Below the pieces are notes generated by a model. That model worked only from the letters and a program-made list of their open reading frames with translations. It ran no database searches and was not told the DNA's origin. This document shows, piece by piece, positions 7,831 through 16,989 of a DNA stretch of 42,830 nt (positions are counted from its first letter, which is position 1; the number at the start of each line of letters is the position of its first letter). The stretch spans positions 1 to 42,830 of the forward strand of contig JADFXF010000010.1 of assembly GCA_015233685.1 (NCBI GenBank), read 5' to 3'. A program made the translations under genes and the position numbers. This stretch comes from Nitrospirota bacterium (GTDB lineage: Bacteria > Nitrospirota > Thermodesulfovibrionia > Thermodesulfovibrionales > Magnetobacteriaceae).

Positions 7831-9186
7831 TTGGTTTTCGGCAAATTTAATAAAAAGATAGTAACACTGGCGGCGCTTGTCGCATTTACGGCGTCCCTCG
7901 TTTCTGTTAACGCCTTTGCCCTGGACACCCGCAGGGTGGTGATGCCCAACGGGCTTGTGGTGCTGTTTTCAGAGAGGCATAACCTTCCGGTTGTGAGGAT
8001 GTCCCTCATAATAAATGCCTCAAAACTTGACGAACCGGCACGTCTGGCAGGACTGGCCAATCTGACCGCCGAGATGCTCACAGAGGGTACCAAAAACAGG
8101 ACGTCAAAGGAAATTCACGAAGAGATAGAATTCACGGGGGCATCAATAGAGGCCTCCTCGTCGTCCGACTACACGGCGGTAGGGCTTTCGGTGCTGAAAA
8201 AAGACCTCCCCAGGTTGTTTGAAATCTTCGCCGACTGTGTCTTAAATCCAACCTTTACAGAGGCCGAGCTAAGACAAAAGAAGGAACTTGTCAAAGGCAA
8301 CCTCATGCAACAGGAGGAATCCCCCGCGTATGCCGCTAATAAGGCGTTTATGGCCGCAGTTTATGGCAAATTCCCCTACGGGCGCGTAAGCGAGGGGGCA
8401 CCTGAGACAATAGACGTGATAAAACGAGATGATGTAGTAAAATTTCACAGCGATTTCTACGTCCCTTGGGGGAGCATTTTATCTGTCGCTGGGGACGTTA
8501 CCTATGATGAGCTTATGGGATTAATTGATAAGTATTTCTCAGTCTGGTCGAAAAAGCCGGTGAAAAAGACTGAGGCCGCGGAGCTGCCAAAATCCACCGC
8601 CCAAAAGGCCATCCTCATAAACAGAGACACGCAGCAGGCAAACATCATTCTTGGTGGCCTGGGAGTTAGACGTGATAATCCTGATTTTTACGCCGTGTCC
8701 ATAATGAACTATATATTAGGCGGCGGGGGATTTGCCTCCAGAATGGTCAAGGCGATAAGAGACAACCTCGGCCTCGCATACGACATCCACAGCCACTTTG
8801 CCTCGTTTAAATATGCCGGAGACTTTCAGGTCGTCATTCAGACAAAAAACGAGTTTACCAATGTCGCAGTGGAAGAGATACTAAAGCAGATAAAAGCAAT
8901 GAAAGAAGGCGTTGTTACTGATGCGGAACTAAGCGACGCGAAGGCTTATTTAACGGGCAGTTTCCCTCGTAAACTTGATACGATGGATAAGATTTCCATG
9001 TTTATGGCACAGGTGGAGTTCTACGGCCTTGGCATTGATTTTGACAAGAGATATCCGGCCATTATAAATGCCGTAACAAAGGATGACGTTAGGCGCGTGG
9101 CACAAAAATATCTCATCGGCAATAACTATAAACTGGCCATCGCCGGCAATCAGGCAAAAATTGGCCTGAGTTCGGACTATAAATAG
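7831..9186 (+). CDS. M16 peptidase-like protein, non-catalytic partner subunit, exported
   Basis: 451 residues with a signal peptide (hydrophobic core about residues 9-24, cleavage near VNAFA). The fold matches M16 (VVMPNGLVVLFSERHNLPVV; LGGGGFASRMVKAIRDNLGLAYDI), but the HxxEH position reads LANLTAEML, so zinc cannot be bound in the usual way. In family pairs such a subunit completes the chamber of an active partner, here the lipoprotein upstream. The start is TTG 7831: GGAGG at 7817-7821 is 9 nt upstream, while the nearer ATG at 7823 hits a stop after 12 codons. panC follows 3 nt after the stop. Confidence 0.9.
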   Translation: MVFGKFNKKIVTLAALVAFTASLVSVNAFALDTRRVVMPNGLVVLFSERHNLPVVRMSLIINASKLDEPARLAGLANLTAEMLTEGTKNRTSKEIHEEIEFTGASIEASSSSDYTAVGLSVLKKDLPRLFEIFADCVLNPTFTEAELRQKKELVKGNLMQQEESPAYAANKAFMAAVYGKFPYGRVSEGAPETIDVIKRDDVVKFHSDFYVPWGSILSVAGDVTYDELMGLIDKYFSVWSKKPVKKTEAAELPKSTAQKAILINRDTQQANIILGGLGVRRDNPDFYAVSIMNYILGGGGFASRMVKAIRDNLGLAYDIHSHFASFKYAGDFQVVIQTKNEFTNVAVEEILKQIKAMKEGVVTDAELSDAKAYLTGSFPRKLDTMDKISMFMAQVEFYGLGIDFDKRYPAIINAVTKDDVRRVAQKYLIGNNYKLAIAGNQAKIGLSSDYK

Positions 9187-9189
9187 GCA

Positions 9190-10035
9190 ATGGAGATAAT
9201 CCGATCAATCTCCGGGATGCGGGAGTTTTCAAGCGACTGCTTGCAATCAAATAAATCCATCGGCCTTGTGCCCACTATGGGTGCCCTTCACGAGGGACAC
9301 CTAAGCATTGTCAGGCAGTCCACCGAGGCAAACGACATCACCGTCGTCAGCATATTTATCAATCCCGCTCAATTTTCTGAGGGCGAGGATTTTAGCCGCT
9401 ACCCCAGAGACTACGATGGCGACATTAGTAAACTCAGCGCCCTTTCAGCGGCAGCGGTGTTTATGCCCGAGGCCGCCGACATTTATCCCGATGGATATAA
9501 GACATACGTGGAGGTCAGGGGGCTGTCAGAGAGACTCTGCGGTATGTTCAGGCCGGGACATTTCACCGGCGTTGCAACCGTGGTGCTCAAACTCTTTAAC
9601 GCTGTAAGGCCAACAAGGGCATATTTCGGTTTAAAGGACTACCAGCAGTGCGCGGTGTTAAAGAAGATGAGGGATGATCTGAATCTTGATTGTGAAATCG
9701 TGTTGTGCCCGACGGTCAGAGAAGCAGACGGCCTTGCCATGAGTTCCCGAAACGCATACCTGTCCATGGAGCAGCGTCTTGACGCGCCATGTATTTATAA
9801 GGCATTAAAAGACACTGGACATGCCATAAAAAACGGTTCACTGAAGATAAAAGACATTGCTGCGAAACTTCATGAAACGCTTTCGGCGGTAAAGTCCATT
9901 ACGGAGATTCAATACGCCTCCGCCTATGACCCCGATACGCTTGACGAGATAACCCATGGGGCGAGGGTGTTGATTGCGGTGGCGGTGAAGATGGGTGCTA
10001 CGAGGCTTATTGATAATATTGTGGTGGAGTTGTGA
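9190..10035 (+). CDS. panC: Pantothenate synthetase PanC
   Basis: Condenses pantoate and beta-alanine using ATP to form pantothenate, the coenzyme A precursor. The nucleotidyltransferase signature PTMGALHEGH spans residues 28-37. FINPAQFSEGEDFSRYPR follows, then FGLKDYQQ and the KMSKS-like GLAMSSRNAYL. The length, 281 residues, is standard. It starts 3 nt after the M16 partner gene, so it is likely read through from that unit. panB and panD are not in the window. Confidence 0.96.
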   Translation: MEIIRSISGMREFSSDCLQSNKSIGLVPTMGALHEGHLSIVRQSTEANDITVVSIFINPAQFSEGEDFSRYPRDYDGDISKLSALSAAAVFMPEAADIYPDGYKTYVEVRGLSERLCGMFRPGHFTGVATVVLKLFNAVRPTRAYFGLKDYQQCAVLKKMRDDLNLDCEIVLCPTVREADGLAMSSRNAYLSMEQRLDAPCIYKALKDTGHAIKNGSLKIKDIAAKLHETLSAVKSITEIQYASAYDPDTLDEITHGARVLIAVAVKMGATRLIDNIVVEL

Positions 10036-10057
10036 TGAGCCTACAAAGGGTGGCGGC

Positions 10058-11884
10058 GTGCGTGACGTATTAAGAGAGTTTTATGGGTTTGCGGACTTTC
10101 GTGAAAACCAGGAGGCTATCATAAAGAATATCCTTCAAAAAAGGGATGTCTTTGCGGTAATGCCCACAGGCGGGGGGAAATCGCTGTGTTATCAACTGCC
10201 GTCAAAACTATTGAAAGGAACTGTGGTTGTCATAAGCCCGTTGATATCCCTGATGAAAGACCAGGTTGACGCGGCGATAGAGAACGGTTTTTCTGCGGCA
10301 TATCTTAATAGTTCACTCTCAGTGGATGAGGTGTACTCCATTTACAGGAGGATTCACGCCCACAGCCTTGAGTTACTCTATGTGGCACCGGAGAGGGTTG
10401 CGATGGCGCATTTTTTTGAAACCCTGAGGACAGTCCCGATAGCCTTGTTTGCCGTTGACGAGGCGCATTGTATCTCCGAATGGGGACACGATTTCCGGCC
10501 TGATTACATGGGCCTGTCAGCGATCGCCGGGAATTTTAAGGACATTCCGATTGCGGCCTTTACAGCAACCGCCACAGCTCAGGTGCAGGAGGATATAATA
10601 CGAAAGCTCGGCCTGCGTGACCCGTTTGTAGTGCGCGCGTCGTTCGACAGGAAAAACCTGTTTTATCGTGTGGAAAAGAAGATAGATGTAGAGAAACAGG
10701 TTCTTAGATTTGTTCGGGAACATGCCGGTGTGCCCGGCATCATATATCGGGCTACGCGTGATTCGGCTGAGGTCTTATCGAATTTTCTATCGAAAAACGG
10801 TATTCGCGCCTTGCCCTACCATGCGGGGCTGTCAGCGGAGGAGCGAACGCGAAATCAAAATGCCTTCAGTAAGGATGAGGCCGATGTCATAGTGGGCACA
10901 ATCGCCTTTGGCATGGGGATAGATAAGTCAAACGTGCGTTTCGTAATACACGCCGATTTGCCAAAGCACATAGAGGGCTATTATCAGGAGACGGGCAGGG
11001 CAGGGCGCGACGGCGAACCCTCAGAATGTGTCCTGTATTACACACCTGGGGACGCATATAAAATCAGATATTTTATTAATCAGGTTGAGGACGAAGCGGA
11101 GCGTTTGACCTCGGAGGCCAAACTCGCCAAAATGATCCTCTACGCCTCCGCAAACGTCTGCAGGAGAAGGCGGTTGCTTGACTACTTAGGCGAGAAATAT
11201 GAGGCTCAGAACTGCGGCACATGCGATGTGTGCGTGGGTGTCTATGAGCTGCGGGATATTACAACTGACGCGCAAATAATCATGTCCGCCATATCGAGAA
11301 CCGGCCAGCGCTTTGGCCGCCTTTATATCATAGATATAGTGCTTGGCAAGGGCACAAAGCGCGTGATAGAGCTTCAACACGACAAGATTAAGACCTTTGG
11401 CGCGGGCAAACACAAGGGCAAGGACTACTGGCGCGCAATCTTTGATGAGCTGCTCGTCCAGGAACTCCTCGTTCAGGAAGGAGACAAATATCCGGTCATC
11501 AAACTCTCTCAACACGGCAAGTCGGTCTTATTTGGCAAGGAGACCGTTATGGCAAACATGCGCCCGGAGATCAGGGCAGAGGTTGTAAGAAAGGTATCGC
11601 GCACTGAGGCGGGCAGCCACTTTGAGGAGTTCGACCATGGGCTGTTTGAGCGCTTGCGTACCGTGCGGCGCGGCATTGCCGATGAGCAGAATGTCGCCCC
11701 GTTTATGGTATTTTCAGATAAAACCCTGCATGAGATGTGCAGGTACTATCCCACAACAATTGATCAGTTGTGGAATATCAACGGTGTGGGTCAGTTGAAA
11801 ATAGACCGCTACGGCGATGAGTTTATTAAAGAAATTAAGGGGTATCTGGAGATGAATCCAGATATTGAACCTGATATTCCCTAA
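10058..11884 (+). CDS. recQ: ATP-dependent DNA helicase RecQ
   Basis: Superfamily 2 3'-5' helicase for recombination and replication-fork repair. Visible from the GTG start at 10058: Walker A TGGGKS (37-42), DEAH box (134-137) followed by CISEWGHDFRPDY, motif VI QETGRAGRDG, then the RQC zinc site with C368, C386, C389 and C392. A C-terminal HRDC domain (about 535-600) includes the NGVGQLKIDRYG segment. The frame is open upstream to 9995 inside panC, but GTG 10058 gives a normal N-terminus and follows a GGGTGG-type ribosome-binding site. The length, 608 residues, is typical. The next gene starts directly after its stop. Confidence 0.95.
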   Translation: MRDVLREFYGFADFRENQEAIIKNILQKRDVFAVMPTGGGKSLCYQLPSKLLKGTVVVISPLISLMKDQVDAAIENGFSAAYLNSSLSVDEVYSIYRRIHAHSLELLYVAPERVAMAHFFETLRTVPIALFAVDEAHCISEWGHDFRPDYMGLSAIAGNFKDIPIAAFTATATAQVQEDIIRKLGLRDPFVVRASFDRKNLFYRVEKKIDVEKQVLRFVREHAGVPGIIYRATRDSAEVLSNFLSKNGIRALPYHAGLSAEERTRNQNAFSKDEADVIVGTIAFGMGIDKSNVRFVIHADLPKHIEGYYQETGRAGRDGEPSECVLYYTPGDAYKIRYFINQVEDEAERLTSEAKLAKMILYASANVCRRRRLLDYLGEKYEAQNCGTCDVCVGVYELRDITTDAQIIMSAISRTGQRFGRLYIIDIVLGKGTKRVIELQHDKIKTFGAGKHKGKDYWRAIFDELLVQELLVQEGDKYPVIKLSQHGKSVLFGKETVMANMRPEIRAEVVRKVSRTEAGSHFEEFDHGLFERLRTVRRGIADEQNVAPFMVFSDKTLHEMCRYYPTTIDQLWNINGVGQLKIDRYGDEFIKEIKGYLEMNPDIEPDIP

Positions 11885-13423
11885 ATGGGCAGGACAATTG
11901 CAGTCTCTGCCGCCCTGTTTATGATGGCGCTTGGCGTGTTTTCAGAGGCGAGAACCCTTCAATTCGTAAATTATGACGACAATCTCTATGTGACAGAAAA
12001 CCCCTATGTGCGTGATGGATTGACAAAAAAGAGTGTCCTGTGGGCATTTACCACCGCATACACCGGCAACCGCCAGCCCATCACGTGGCTTTCCCACATG
12101 CTGGATATTACCATTTACGGCCTTAAACCGGCTGGCCATCATATAACGAATATCCTTATTCACGGCTCAAACTCGGTCTTACTATTTATATTGCTTAACC
12201 TTATGACTGGTTCACTGTGGAGGAGCGCATTTGTTGCCGCACTGTTTTGCGTCCATCCCCTTCATGTGGAGACTGCCGCGTGGATTTCCGAGAGGAAGGG
12301 GCTGCTGAGCGCGTTTTTCTGGTTGAGCGCGATGTTGTTTTATGTGTCATACGTAAGGAAACCGTCGGTCTTGAGATATTTACTGGTTTTGTTTTGTTTT
12401 ATTGCCTCGTTGCTGTCTAAACCCATAGCCGTTATGCTGCCAGTGGCGCTGCTGTTCATTGATTACTGGCCGTTAGGCCGAAAAATTAATATTCAAATTG
12501 TCATTGAGAAAATCCCTTTTTTTCTGTTGTCGGGCATTATGGGCGTCTTGACGTATCAGGCACAGAGGGATTGGAATGTTGAGGAGTTTTTTAATGTCCT
12601 TCCATTTACACAGAGGCTTGGCAACGCCTTTATTTCATATTCCATGTATGTGTACAACACTGTGGTGCCGATTTCGCTGTCACCGATTTATGTGTATCAC
12701 GATACGATTAATATATCTCAGGCCGTGCTGTGTGCCGCCATTGTAATGGGTGTGTCTGCGGCCTCAATTGTTTTCATTAAACGAACGCCGTATTTTTTTG
12801 TCGGCTGGTTTTGGTTTTTATCTGTGCTGTTGCCGGTTGCCGGGTTTGCTCAGGTGGGGTATCAGTCTATGGCGGACAGGTATTCCTATCTGCCGCTAAT
12901 CGGGTTGTTTATGGTTATTGCCATGTCTGCCGGGCAGTGGGCAGCGGGCGTTGCCCGACGTGGAGTTATTCTTTGTATTGCCGCGGTTGTCACATTAACG
13001 GCCTCTTTATATTTATCAGTCAGGCAGACGGCGTACTGGCGCGATGACATAAGCCTGTTTAGCAGGGCGGCCAATGTAACCCATGATAATTTTATCGCAC
13101 TGTTCAATCTTGGCTCGGCCTATCTAAGCCGTGGCAATGAAGACGCCGCCCTCGCAAATTACAATAAGTCTATCGCGATAAAGCCGTCATATGAAAAGCC
13201 ATACGTAAGCGCTGGTTTTATCATGCTTCACAACAACAGAGCCAACGAGGCGTCGCTGTACTTCGCCAAGGCCGCTGAGCTTGACCCCGGCGACCCCGCG
13301 CCCGTCTATGGAACGGGATTGGTGTTGATGAGTATGGGCAGGCGTGATGATGCCCTTGTCTATTTCAGAAAGGCGTTGTCCATAGACCCAAACTTTGGCA
13401 CGGCGAAGGAGTACATACATTGA
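11885..13423 (+). CDS. TMTC-like multi-pass membrane protein with C-terminal TPRs
   Basis: 512 residues. About ten hydrophobic segments fill residues 1-390, followed by three TPR units (about 400-505; ALFNLGSAYLSRGNEDAALA and two more). Early motifs NYDDNLYV, TWLSHMLD, GHHITNILIH and HPLHVETAAWISERKGLLS are those of bacterial relatives of the eukaryotic TMTC proteins, which are GT-C-fold O-mannosyltransferases. The paired Asp in NYDD fits the GT-C loop. It may glycosylate exported proteins using a lipid-linked sugar, but bacterial substrates are not established. ATG 11885 abuts the recQ stop. Confidence 0.8.
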   Translation: MGRTIAVSAALFMMALGVFSEARTLQFVNYDDNLYVTENPYVRDGLTKKSVLWAFTTAYTGNRQPITWLSHMLDITIYGLKPAGHHITNILIHGSNSVLLFILLNLMTGSLWRSAFVAALFCVHPLHVETAAWISERKGLLSAFFWLSAMLFYVSYVRKPSVLRYLLVLFCFIASLLSKPIAVMLPVALLFIDYWPLGRKINIQIVIEKIPFFLLSGIMGVLTYQAQRDWNVEEFFNVLPFTQRLGNAFISYSMYVYNTVVPISLSPIYVYHDTINISQAVLCAAIVMGVSAASIVFIKRTPYFFVGWFWFLSVLLPVAGFAQVGYQSMADRYSYLPLIGLFMVIAMSAGQWAAGVARRGVILCIAAVVTLTASLYLSVRQTAYWRDDISLFSRAANVTHDNFIALFNLGSAYLSRGNEDAALANYNKSIAIKPSYEKPYVSAGFIMLHNNRANEASLYFAKAAELDPGDPAPVYGTGLVLMSMGRRDDALVYFRKALSIDPNFGTAKEYIH

Positions 13424-14052
13424 AGCCGCATAAGCTCATATTCATCGCCTCATCATTCGCGCTGCTTACGGTGCTGTCGTATATGGTCTTTGAATATCTG
13501 CCATTTTTTGATTATACGGGGCAGGAGGCCGATATAACGCCTATTACCGCTTCTGGCGTTTCTAATAAGACATTTTATGATTTAAGGGATTTTAATCCAA
13601 TCATCAATAACATCCCACCGTCGTCGGTAGATGGCTGCAAGTTGAAATCCTGTGGTGAGTCCTTTAACTGGAGCGTGAGGACGTATGCCGATGAGGATAA
13701 AAACTTTAAAATAACCATTAAGATCACAAAATTTCAATCGCATGACAAGGCGCTCGTGGATTTCGATAATTACATCGCGGCTATTAAGACTAGTCGTTTC
13801 GATATGGCGCTTGACCGGGACGATTGCCGTGTATTCATTTCGGGCGTAAAGAAATTGCGATGGGATTTCCCGTCTATGCCAAACGGTTTGTTTTCATCGG
13901 GGGTTGTAGTTCTTAAGAATAATGTTATAATTGATGTCATTGAGACTTCGAAGTCAAAAAAGGGTAAATACAAGAATCAGTTCTTAAATGCCCTTGGGAG
14001 GCAGCTTGTGGGCGTTTCAGCATCCGGAGATATTATAAGCCGTGGAAGATGA
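13420..14052 (+). CDS. Unknown protein with N-terminal membrane anchor
   Basis: 210 residues, not recognised. One hydrophobic segment (about residues 5-24) suggests a membrane-anchored or secreted protein with an alpha/beta periplasmic part. Two nearby cysteines (DGCKLKSCGE) may form a disulfide. The start is TTG 13420, which overlaps the stop of the preceding gene in a TTGA arrangement, so translation is probably coupled. Its own stop overlaps the GTG of the next gene. The tight packing suggests it works with the TMTC-like protein upstream. Confidence 0.6.
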   Translation: MKPHKLIFIASSFALLTVLSYMVFEYLPFFDYTGQEADITPITASGVSNKTFYDLRDFNPIINNIPPSSVDGCKLKSCGESFNWSVRTYADEDKNFKITIKITKFQSHDKALVDFDNYIAAIKTSRFDMALDRDDCRVFISGVKKLRWDFPSMPNGLFSSGVVVLKNNVIIDVIETSKSKKGKYKNQFLNALGRQLVGVSASGDIISRGR

Positions 14053-14563
14053 CCATAGACACTTCAGTGTTGCCCACCACTTCACGGTTATTACCGGGGA
14101 CAGTGACGCCTCCGCGCAAATCGAGCGCATCGGGCGTTTTATTGATGACGAACGCCCCTTGTCAGAGCCATCTTTTCTGATGGAGTTTCTTGATATTTAC
14201 ACCGGGGTTGCGTTGAGGGAATTAGAGGGTAGGGGGATAGGCGTACCAGTTATCTCAGTCTATGACCCGAAGGCGGTCAAAGAGATAAGGGCAGCCCTGA
14301 GGGTTGTCTATCACGCCGTGGAATCCATAAGCGAGGTGTTGGCCGAAAAGGCAAAGAAACTAAACCACGACCACCTGAGAGATTTACTCATTGAGTATGT
14401 CGGCGCGGTATGTGATTATTACGAAAGTTCAGGGATAAAACCGACCCTTAGGGCACTGGGCAGCCCTGAGGCCGCAGACGTGTTTCATCGTGCGTTAAAT
14501 GATTTTAACCCTGGGGAAAAAAGGCCGTACTACTTTGTTGAACATGTGATTGGACTAAGGTAA
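14042..14563 (+). CDS. Unknown cytosolic protein, mostly helical
   Basis: 173 residues starting at GTG 14042, overlapping the previous gene by 11 bp. There is no signal or membrane segment. The middle (about 75-130) is rich in charged helix-forming residues (KEIRAALRVVYHAVESISEVLAEKAKKL). A His cluster near the N-terminus (DDHRHFSVAHHF) could bind metal. No family is recognised. It closes the plus-strand run. Its 3' end overlaps by 9 bp the 3' end of the tiny minus-strand gene at 14555, making a convergent junction with no room for a separate terminator. Confidence 0.6.
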   Translation: MEDDHRHFSVAHHFTVITGDSDASAQIERIGRFIDDERPLSEPSFLMEFLDIYTGVALRELEGRGIGVPVISVYDPKAVKEIRAALRVVYHAVESISEVLAEKAKKLNHDHLRDLLIEYVGAVCDYYESSGIKPTLRALGSPEAADVFHRALNDFNPGEKRPYYFVEHVIGLR

Positions 14564-14689
14564 TTCCACGGCCACGGCGTCGGCGTAGTGAAGGGGTTTG
14601 CCGCAGCGGCAAAAGCAGCTCCCCCTGCCGCCTCTGTTATTCCATGTGGTGACTACATTGCCGCATCGTTTACAGGTAATCTTATACAT
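14555..14689 (-). CDS. 44-aa Cys-rich zinc-ribbon-like protein
   Basis: Starts at the ATG complementary to 14687-14689, with GGAGG 8 nt upstream (14698-14702). The product opens MYKITCKRCGNVV and carries CxxC at C6/C9 and a CFCRC cluster at C25/C27/C29, with His35 nearby, a pattern expected of a small zinc-binding ribbon or rubredoxin-like knuckle. It is the second gene of a two-gene minus-strand operon, 22 nt after the 41-aa gene. Function is unknown; tiny Cys-rich proteins of this size often bind nucleic acid or another protein. Confidence 0.7.
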   Translation of the reverse strand: MYKITCKRCGNVVTTWNNRGGRGSCFCRCGKPLHYADAVAVELP

Positions 14690-14711
14690 TTGGTGTGCCT
14701 CCGGAGTGGAT

Positions 14712-14837
14712 TTAGTTTGACGAGAAATTCTCAATAACGATGATGGGACATTTGGCGTCTTCGATGTCGGCGCTTGAGGCGGAGATTGACCCGGGAATCC
14801 AACTGTCTCTGACCCGCGTGATGAAATAAAACGTCAT
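14712..14837 (-). CDS. 41-aa unknown small protein
   Basis: Starts at the ATG complementary to 14835-14837, with GGGAGG 7 nt upstream. It begins MTFYFITRVRDSWIP and ends with an IIVIENF strand before TAA. It has one cysteine, is slightly acidic and has no membrane segment. Support comes from a strong ribosome-binding site, a near-consensus promoter at 14900-14928 and a second small gene directly downstream with its own ribosome-binding site. No family is recognised. Confidence 0.6.
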   Translation of the reverse strand: MTFYFITRVRDSWIPGSISASSADIEDAKCPIIVIENFSSN

Positions 14838-14899
14838 AGTATGGCCTCCCTGACAGACGTAATGAATTTGCGGGGAACCCCTGCATGGGAATGTTTAGT

Positions 14900-14928
14900 A
14901 TAATAACACAATATGTATTGCATGTCAA
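14900..14928 (-). promoter_or_regulatory. Near-consensus promoter of the small-protein operon
   Basis: On the minus strand: TTGACA (14923-14928), 17-nt spacer, TATTAT (14900-14905). This is one of the best promoter matches in the window and implies strong transcription of two tiny proteins. The leader is about 55-60 nt and contains a short GGGG-AA-CCCC fold. Confidence 0.65.
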
Positions 14929-15111
14929 CATAAATAATTATTATTGCACTATCTGTTTGTGGCGGGTATAGATTTGTCTATGGATTGTCAGTCGCAGGGC
15001 CACTGTGCGATTGAATGTAATTCAGTACATATAATGATGCTTACAGAACTTCTATTCTTAATCTTAAATCACTTTCATAGTGCGTTCGCCCTGGCCCCCG
15101 CCCCCGCGGCC

Positions 15112-15141
15112 TTGAAACTCCTTCCCATTTAATTGTACACT
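15112..15141 (+). promoter_or_regulatory. Promoter of oppB-like gene, predicting a leaderless mRNA
   Basis: TTGAAA (15112-15117), 18-nt spacer, TACACT (15136-15141), then exactly 7 nt to the ATG at 15149. No Shine-Dalgarno sequence is present. Confidence 0.45.
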
Positions 15142-15148
15142 TATCCCT

Positions 15149-16120
15149 ATGCTTATGTATCTGACAAAGAAGACCCTTGAGATGGTTATTACATTTGCGG
15201 GTATCACCATCATAAGTTTCGCGATAATACATCTGGCCCCCGGTAAACCTACCGATGTCCTGACCGACCTTAATCCTAAGATTACACCGGAGGCGCGGGC
15301 TAAGCTGGAGAAATACTACGGCCTTGATAAGCCCGTCACCACTCAGTATGCCCTGTGGCTTAAGCGCGTTATCTTGCTTGATTTTGGCGAGTCATTCTCC
15401 TCCGACCACAGGGCGGTCTGGACTAAAATAAAAGAACGGCTCCCCATTACCCTCTATATCAATATCGCCTCGCTGCTTATTATCCTTGCCATTGCTATAC
15501 CTATCGGGATATCATCGGCAGTACACCACCATACGCTGTATGACAGGATTACTACGGTGGGGGTGTTTGTGGGGTTTGCGATGCCGGGGTTTTGGCTTGC
15601 CCTCCTTCTGATGATGTTCTTTGGCGTGCATCTTCACATGCTGCCGGTTGCGGGGCTGAAATCGGCCGGGTTTGCCGGGTTTTCGTTTCAGGGAAAGGTT
15701 ATTGATATATTAAGGCACCTTGTCCTTCCCATCTTTGTGTCGTCGTTTGGTGGGATTGCCGGCATTTCACGTTATATGCGAGGCTCCATGCTTGAGGTAA
15801 TCAGGCAGGACTATATGACAACGGCAATGGCAAAGGGCTTGACATCAAAAAGGGTAATATATGTGCACGGGCTTAGAAACGCGCTGCTTCCTATTGTTAC
15901 AATCATGGGGCTTTCTGTCCCCGGCCTGATTGGGGGCAGTGTTATATTTGAGCAGGTCTTTTCTATCCCCGGCATGGGGCAGCTCTTTTACATGTCCGTC
16001 ATGTCAAGAGACTACCCGCTCGTAATGGGAATCCTGACTATCGGGGCGGTCCTTACGCTTTTGGGAAATTTGTTTGCAGACCTGGGGTATGCGGCCGTTG
16101 ACCCGCGAACCAGAAGATAG
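15149..16120 (+). CDS. Peptide-type ABC transporter permease (OppB/DppB family)
   Basis: Inner-membrane permease for oligopeptides, dipeptides or nickel. The N-terminal segment and [11 protein letters not shown] loop match the family, as do [14 protein letters not shown], the multi-pass core, and the EAA loop [26 protein letters not shown] near residues 226-250 that contacts the ATPase. The length, 323 residues, is normal. The partner permease follows 23 bp downstream. ATPase genes are absent; a family-5 binding lipoprotein lies 15 kb away at 31938-33608. Substrate cannot be assigned from the permease alone. ATG 15155 is an alternative start. Confidence 0.92.
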   Translation: MLMYLTKKTLEMVITFAGITIISFAIIHLAPGKPTDVLTDLNPKITPEARAKLEKYYGLDKPVTTQYALWLKRVILLDFGESFSSDHRAVWTKIKERLPITLYINIASLLIILAIAIPIGISSAVHHHTLYDRITTVGVFVGFAMPGFWLALLLMMFFGVHLHMLPVAGLKSAGFAGFSFQGKVIDILRHLVLPIFVSSFGGIAGISRYMRGSMLEVIRQDYMTTAMAKGLTSKRVIYVHGLRNALLPIVTIMGLSVPGLIGGSVIFEQVFSIPGMGQLFYMSVMSRDYPLVMGILTIGAVLTLLGNLFADLGYAAVDPRTRR

Positions 16121-16143
16121 CCCCGGAGATAAGAATAATCAAT

Positions 16144-16989
16144 ATGAAAACAGACGCGGTCATAAACAGACTCAAGGCGAACAAGATGGCCGTCACGGGC
16201 GGGATAATCGTGCTGTGCCTGTTTGTGGCCGCGGCACTGGCACCGCTTATCGCACCATACGACCCGGAGGCTGTCAACCGGCATAGCGTACTTTCAGCTC
16301 CATGCCGCGCTCATCTGCTTGGCACTGATGACCTCGGAAGAGATGTCCTTAGCAGGATGCTCTACGGGGCGGGGATTTCATTGTCGGTAGGGTTTGTCTC
16401 AGTCGGCATTGCAACGGCCGTGGGGATTGCAATCGGGGCGGTGGCAGGGTACTATGGCAAGGCCGTTGATATGGCGGTCATGAGATTTGTTGATATAATG
16501 CTGTCTATCCCCACGTTTTTTCTGATACTTGCCGTCATCGCGTTTCTTGACTCCAGCATCTGGAACATCATGGCCGTCATAGGGTTGACCTCGTGGATGG
16601 GGGTGTCGCGCCTTGTGAGGGCGGAGTTTCTATCGCTTAAAAACAGGGAATATGTGCTTGCCGCAAAGGCCTCCGGCGCCTCTGATTTGAGGATAATTAT
16701 GAGACACATGCTTCCTAACAGCATGGCGCCCGTGATAATCTCAGCCGTGCTTGGTATAGCGGCGGCGGTGCTTGTGGAGTCGGCGCTTAGTTTCCTTGGT
16801 ATCGGGGTTCAACCGCCCACGCCCAGTTGGGGCAATATACTCTCGGCCGGCAAGGACAACCTTGAGATAGCATGGTGGCTTTCAGTGTTTCCCGGCCTCG
16901 CGATTCTTGTTACCGTCATGGGATATAACCTGCTTGGCGAGGGGTTGAGAGATATTTTTGACCCGCGTCTATGGAATGAACGCTCCTAA
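16144..16989 (+). CDS. Peptide-type ABC transporter permease (OppC/DppC family)
   Basis: Second permease subunit, 281 residues. The first membrane segment (about 15-36) is followed by the family block HLLGTDDLGRDVLSRMLYG near 58-75. The EAA motif lies in YVLAAKASGASDLRIIMRHMLPN, and the C-terminal block FLGIGVQPPTPSWGNIL is characteristic. It pairs with the upstream OppB-like protein. Its 3' end overlaps the start of glnE by 14 bp, so nitrogen-control enzyme and peptide permeases may be co-translated. Confidence 0.92.
   Translation: MKTDAVINRLKANKMAVTGGIIVLCLFVAAALAPLIAPYDPEAVNRHSVLSAPCRAHLLGTDDLGRDVLSRMLYGAGISLSVGFVSVGIATAVGIAIGAVAGYYGKAVDMAVMRFVDIMLSIPTFFLILAVIAFLDSSIWNIMAVIGLTSWMGVSRLVRAEFLSLKNREYVLAAKASGASDLRIIMRHMLPNSMAPVIISAVLGIAAAVLVESALSFLGIGVQPPTPSWGNILSAGKDNLEIAWWLSVFPGLAILVTVMGYNLLGEGLRDIFDPRLWNERS

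Larger units (their letters stand above)
14838..15148. other. Divergent intergenic region between small-protein operon and oppB-like gene
   Basis: Holds the minus-strand promoter at 14900-14928 and the plus-strand promoter at 15112-15141. A GC-rich stretch near 15090-15110 (C runs) and a 5-bp inverted repeat at 15012-15024 (TGAAT, GTA, ATTCA) are visible. An open frame at 14944-15132 has no ribosome-binding site and ends in low-complexity residues, so I do not call it a gene. Confidence 0.5.

Noticed and set aside
14944-15132. 62-codon plus-strand frame before oppB
   Set aside because: No ribosome-binding site, no family, ends in Ala/Pro low complexity over a GC-rich tract, and covers the oppB promoter.
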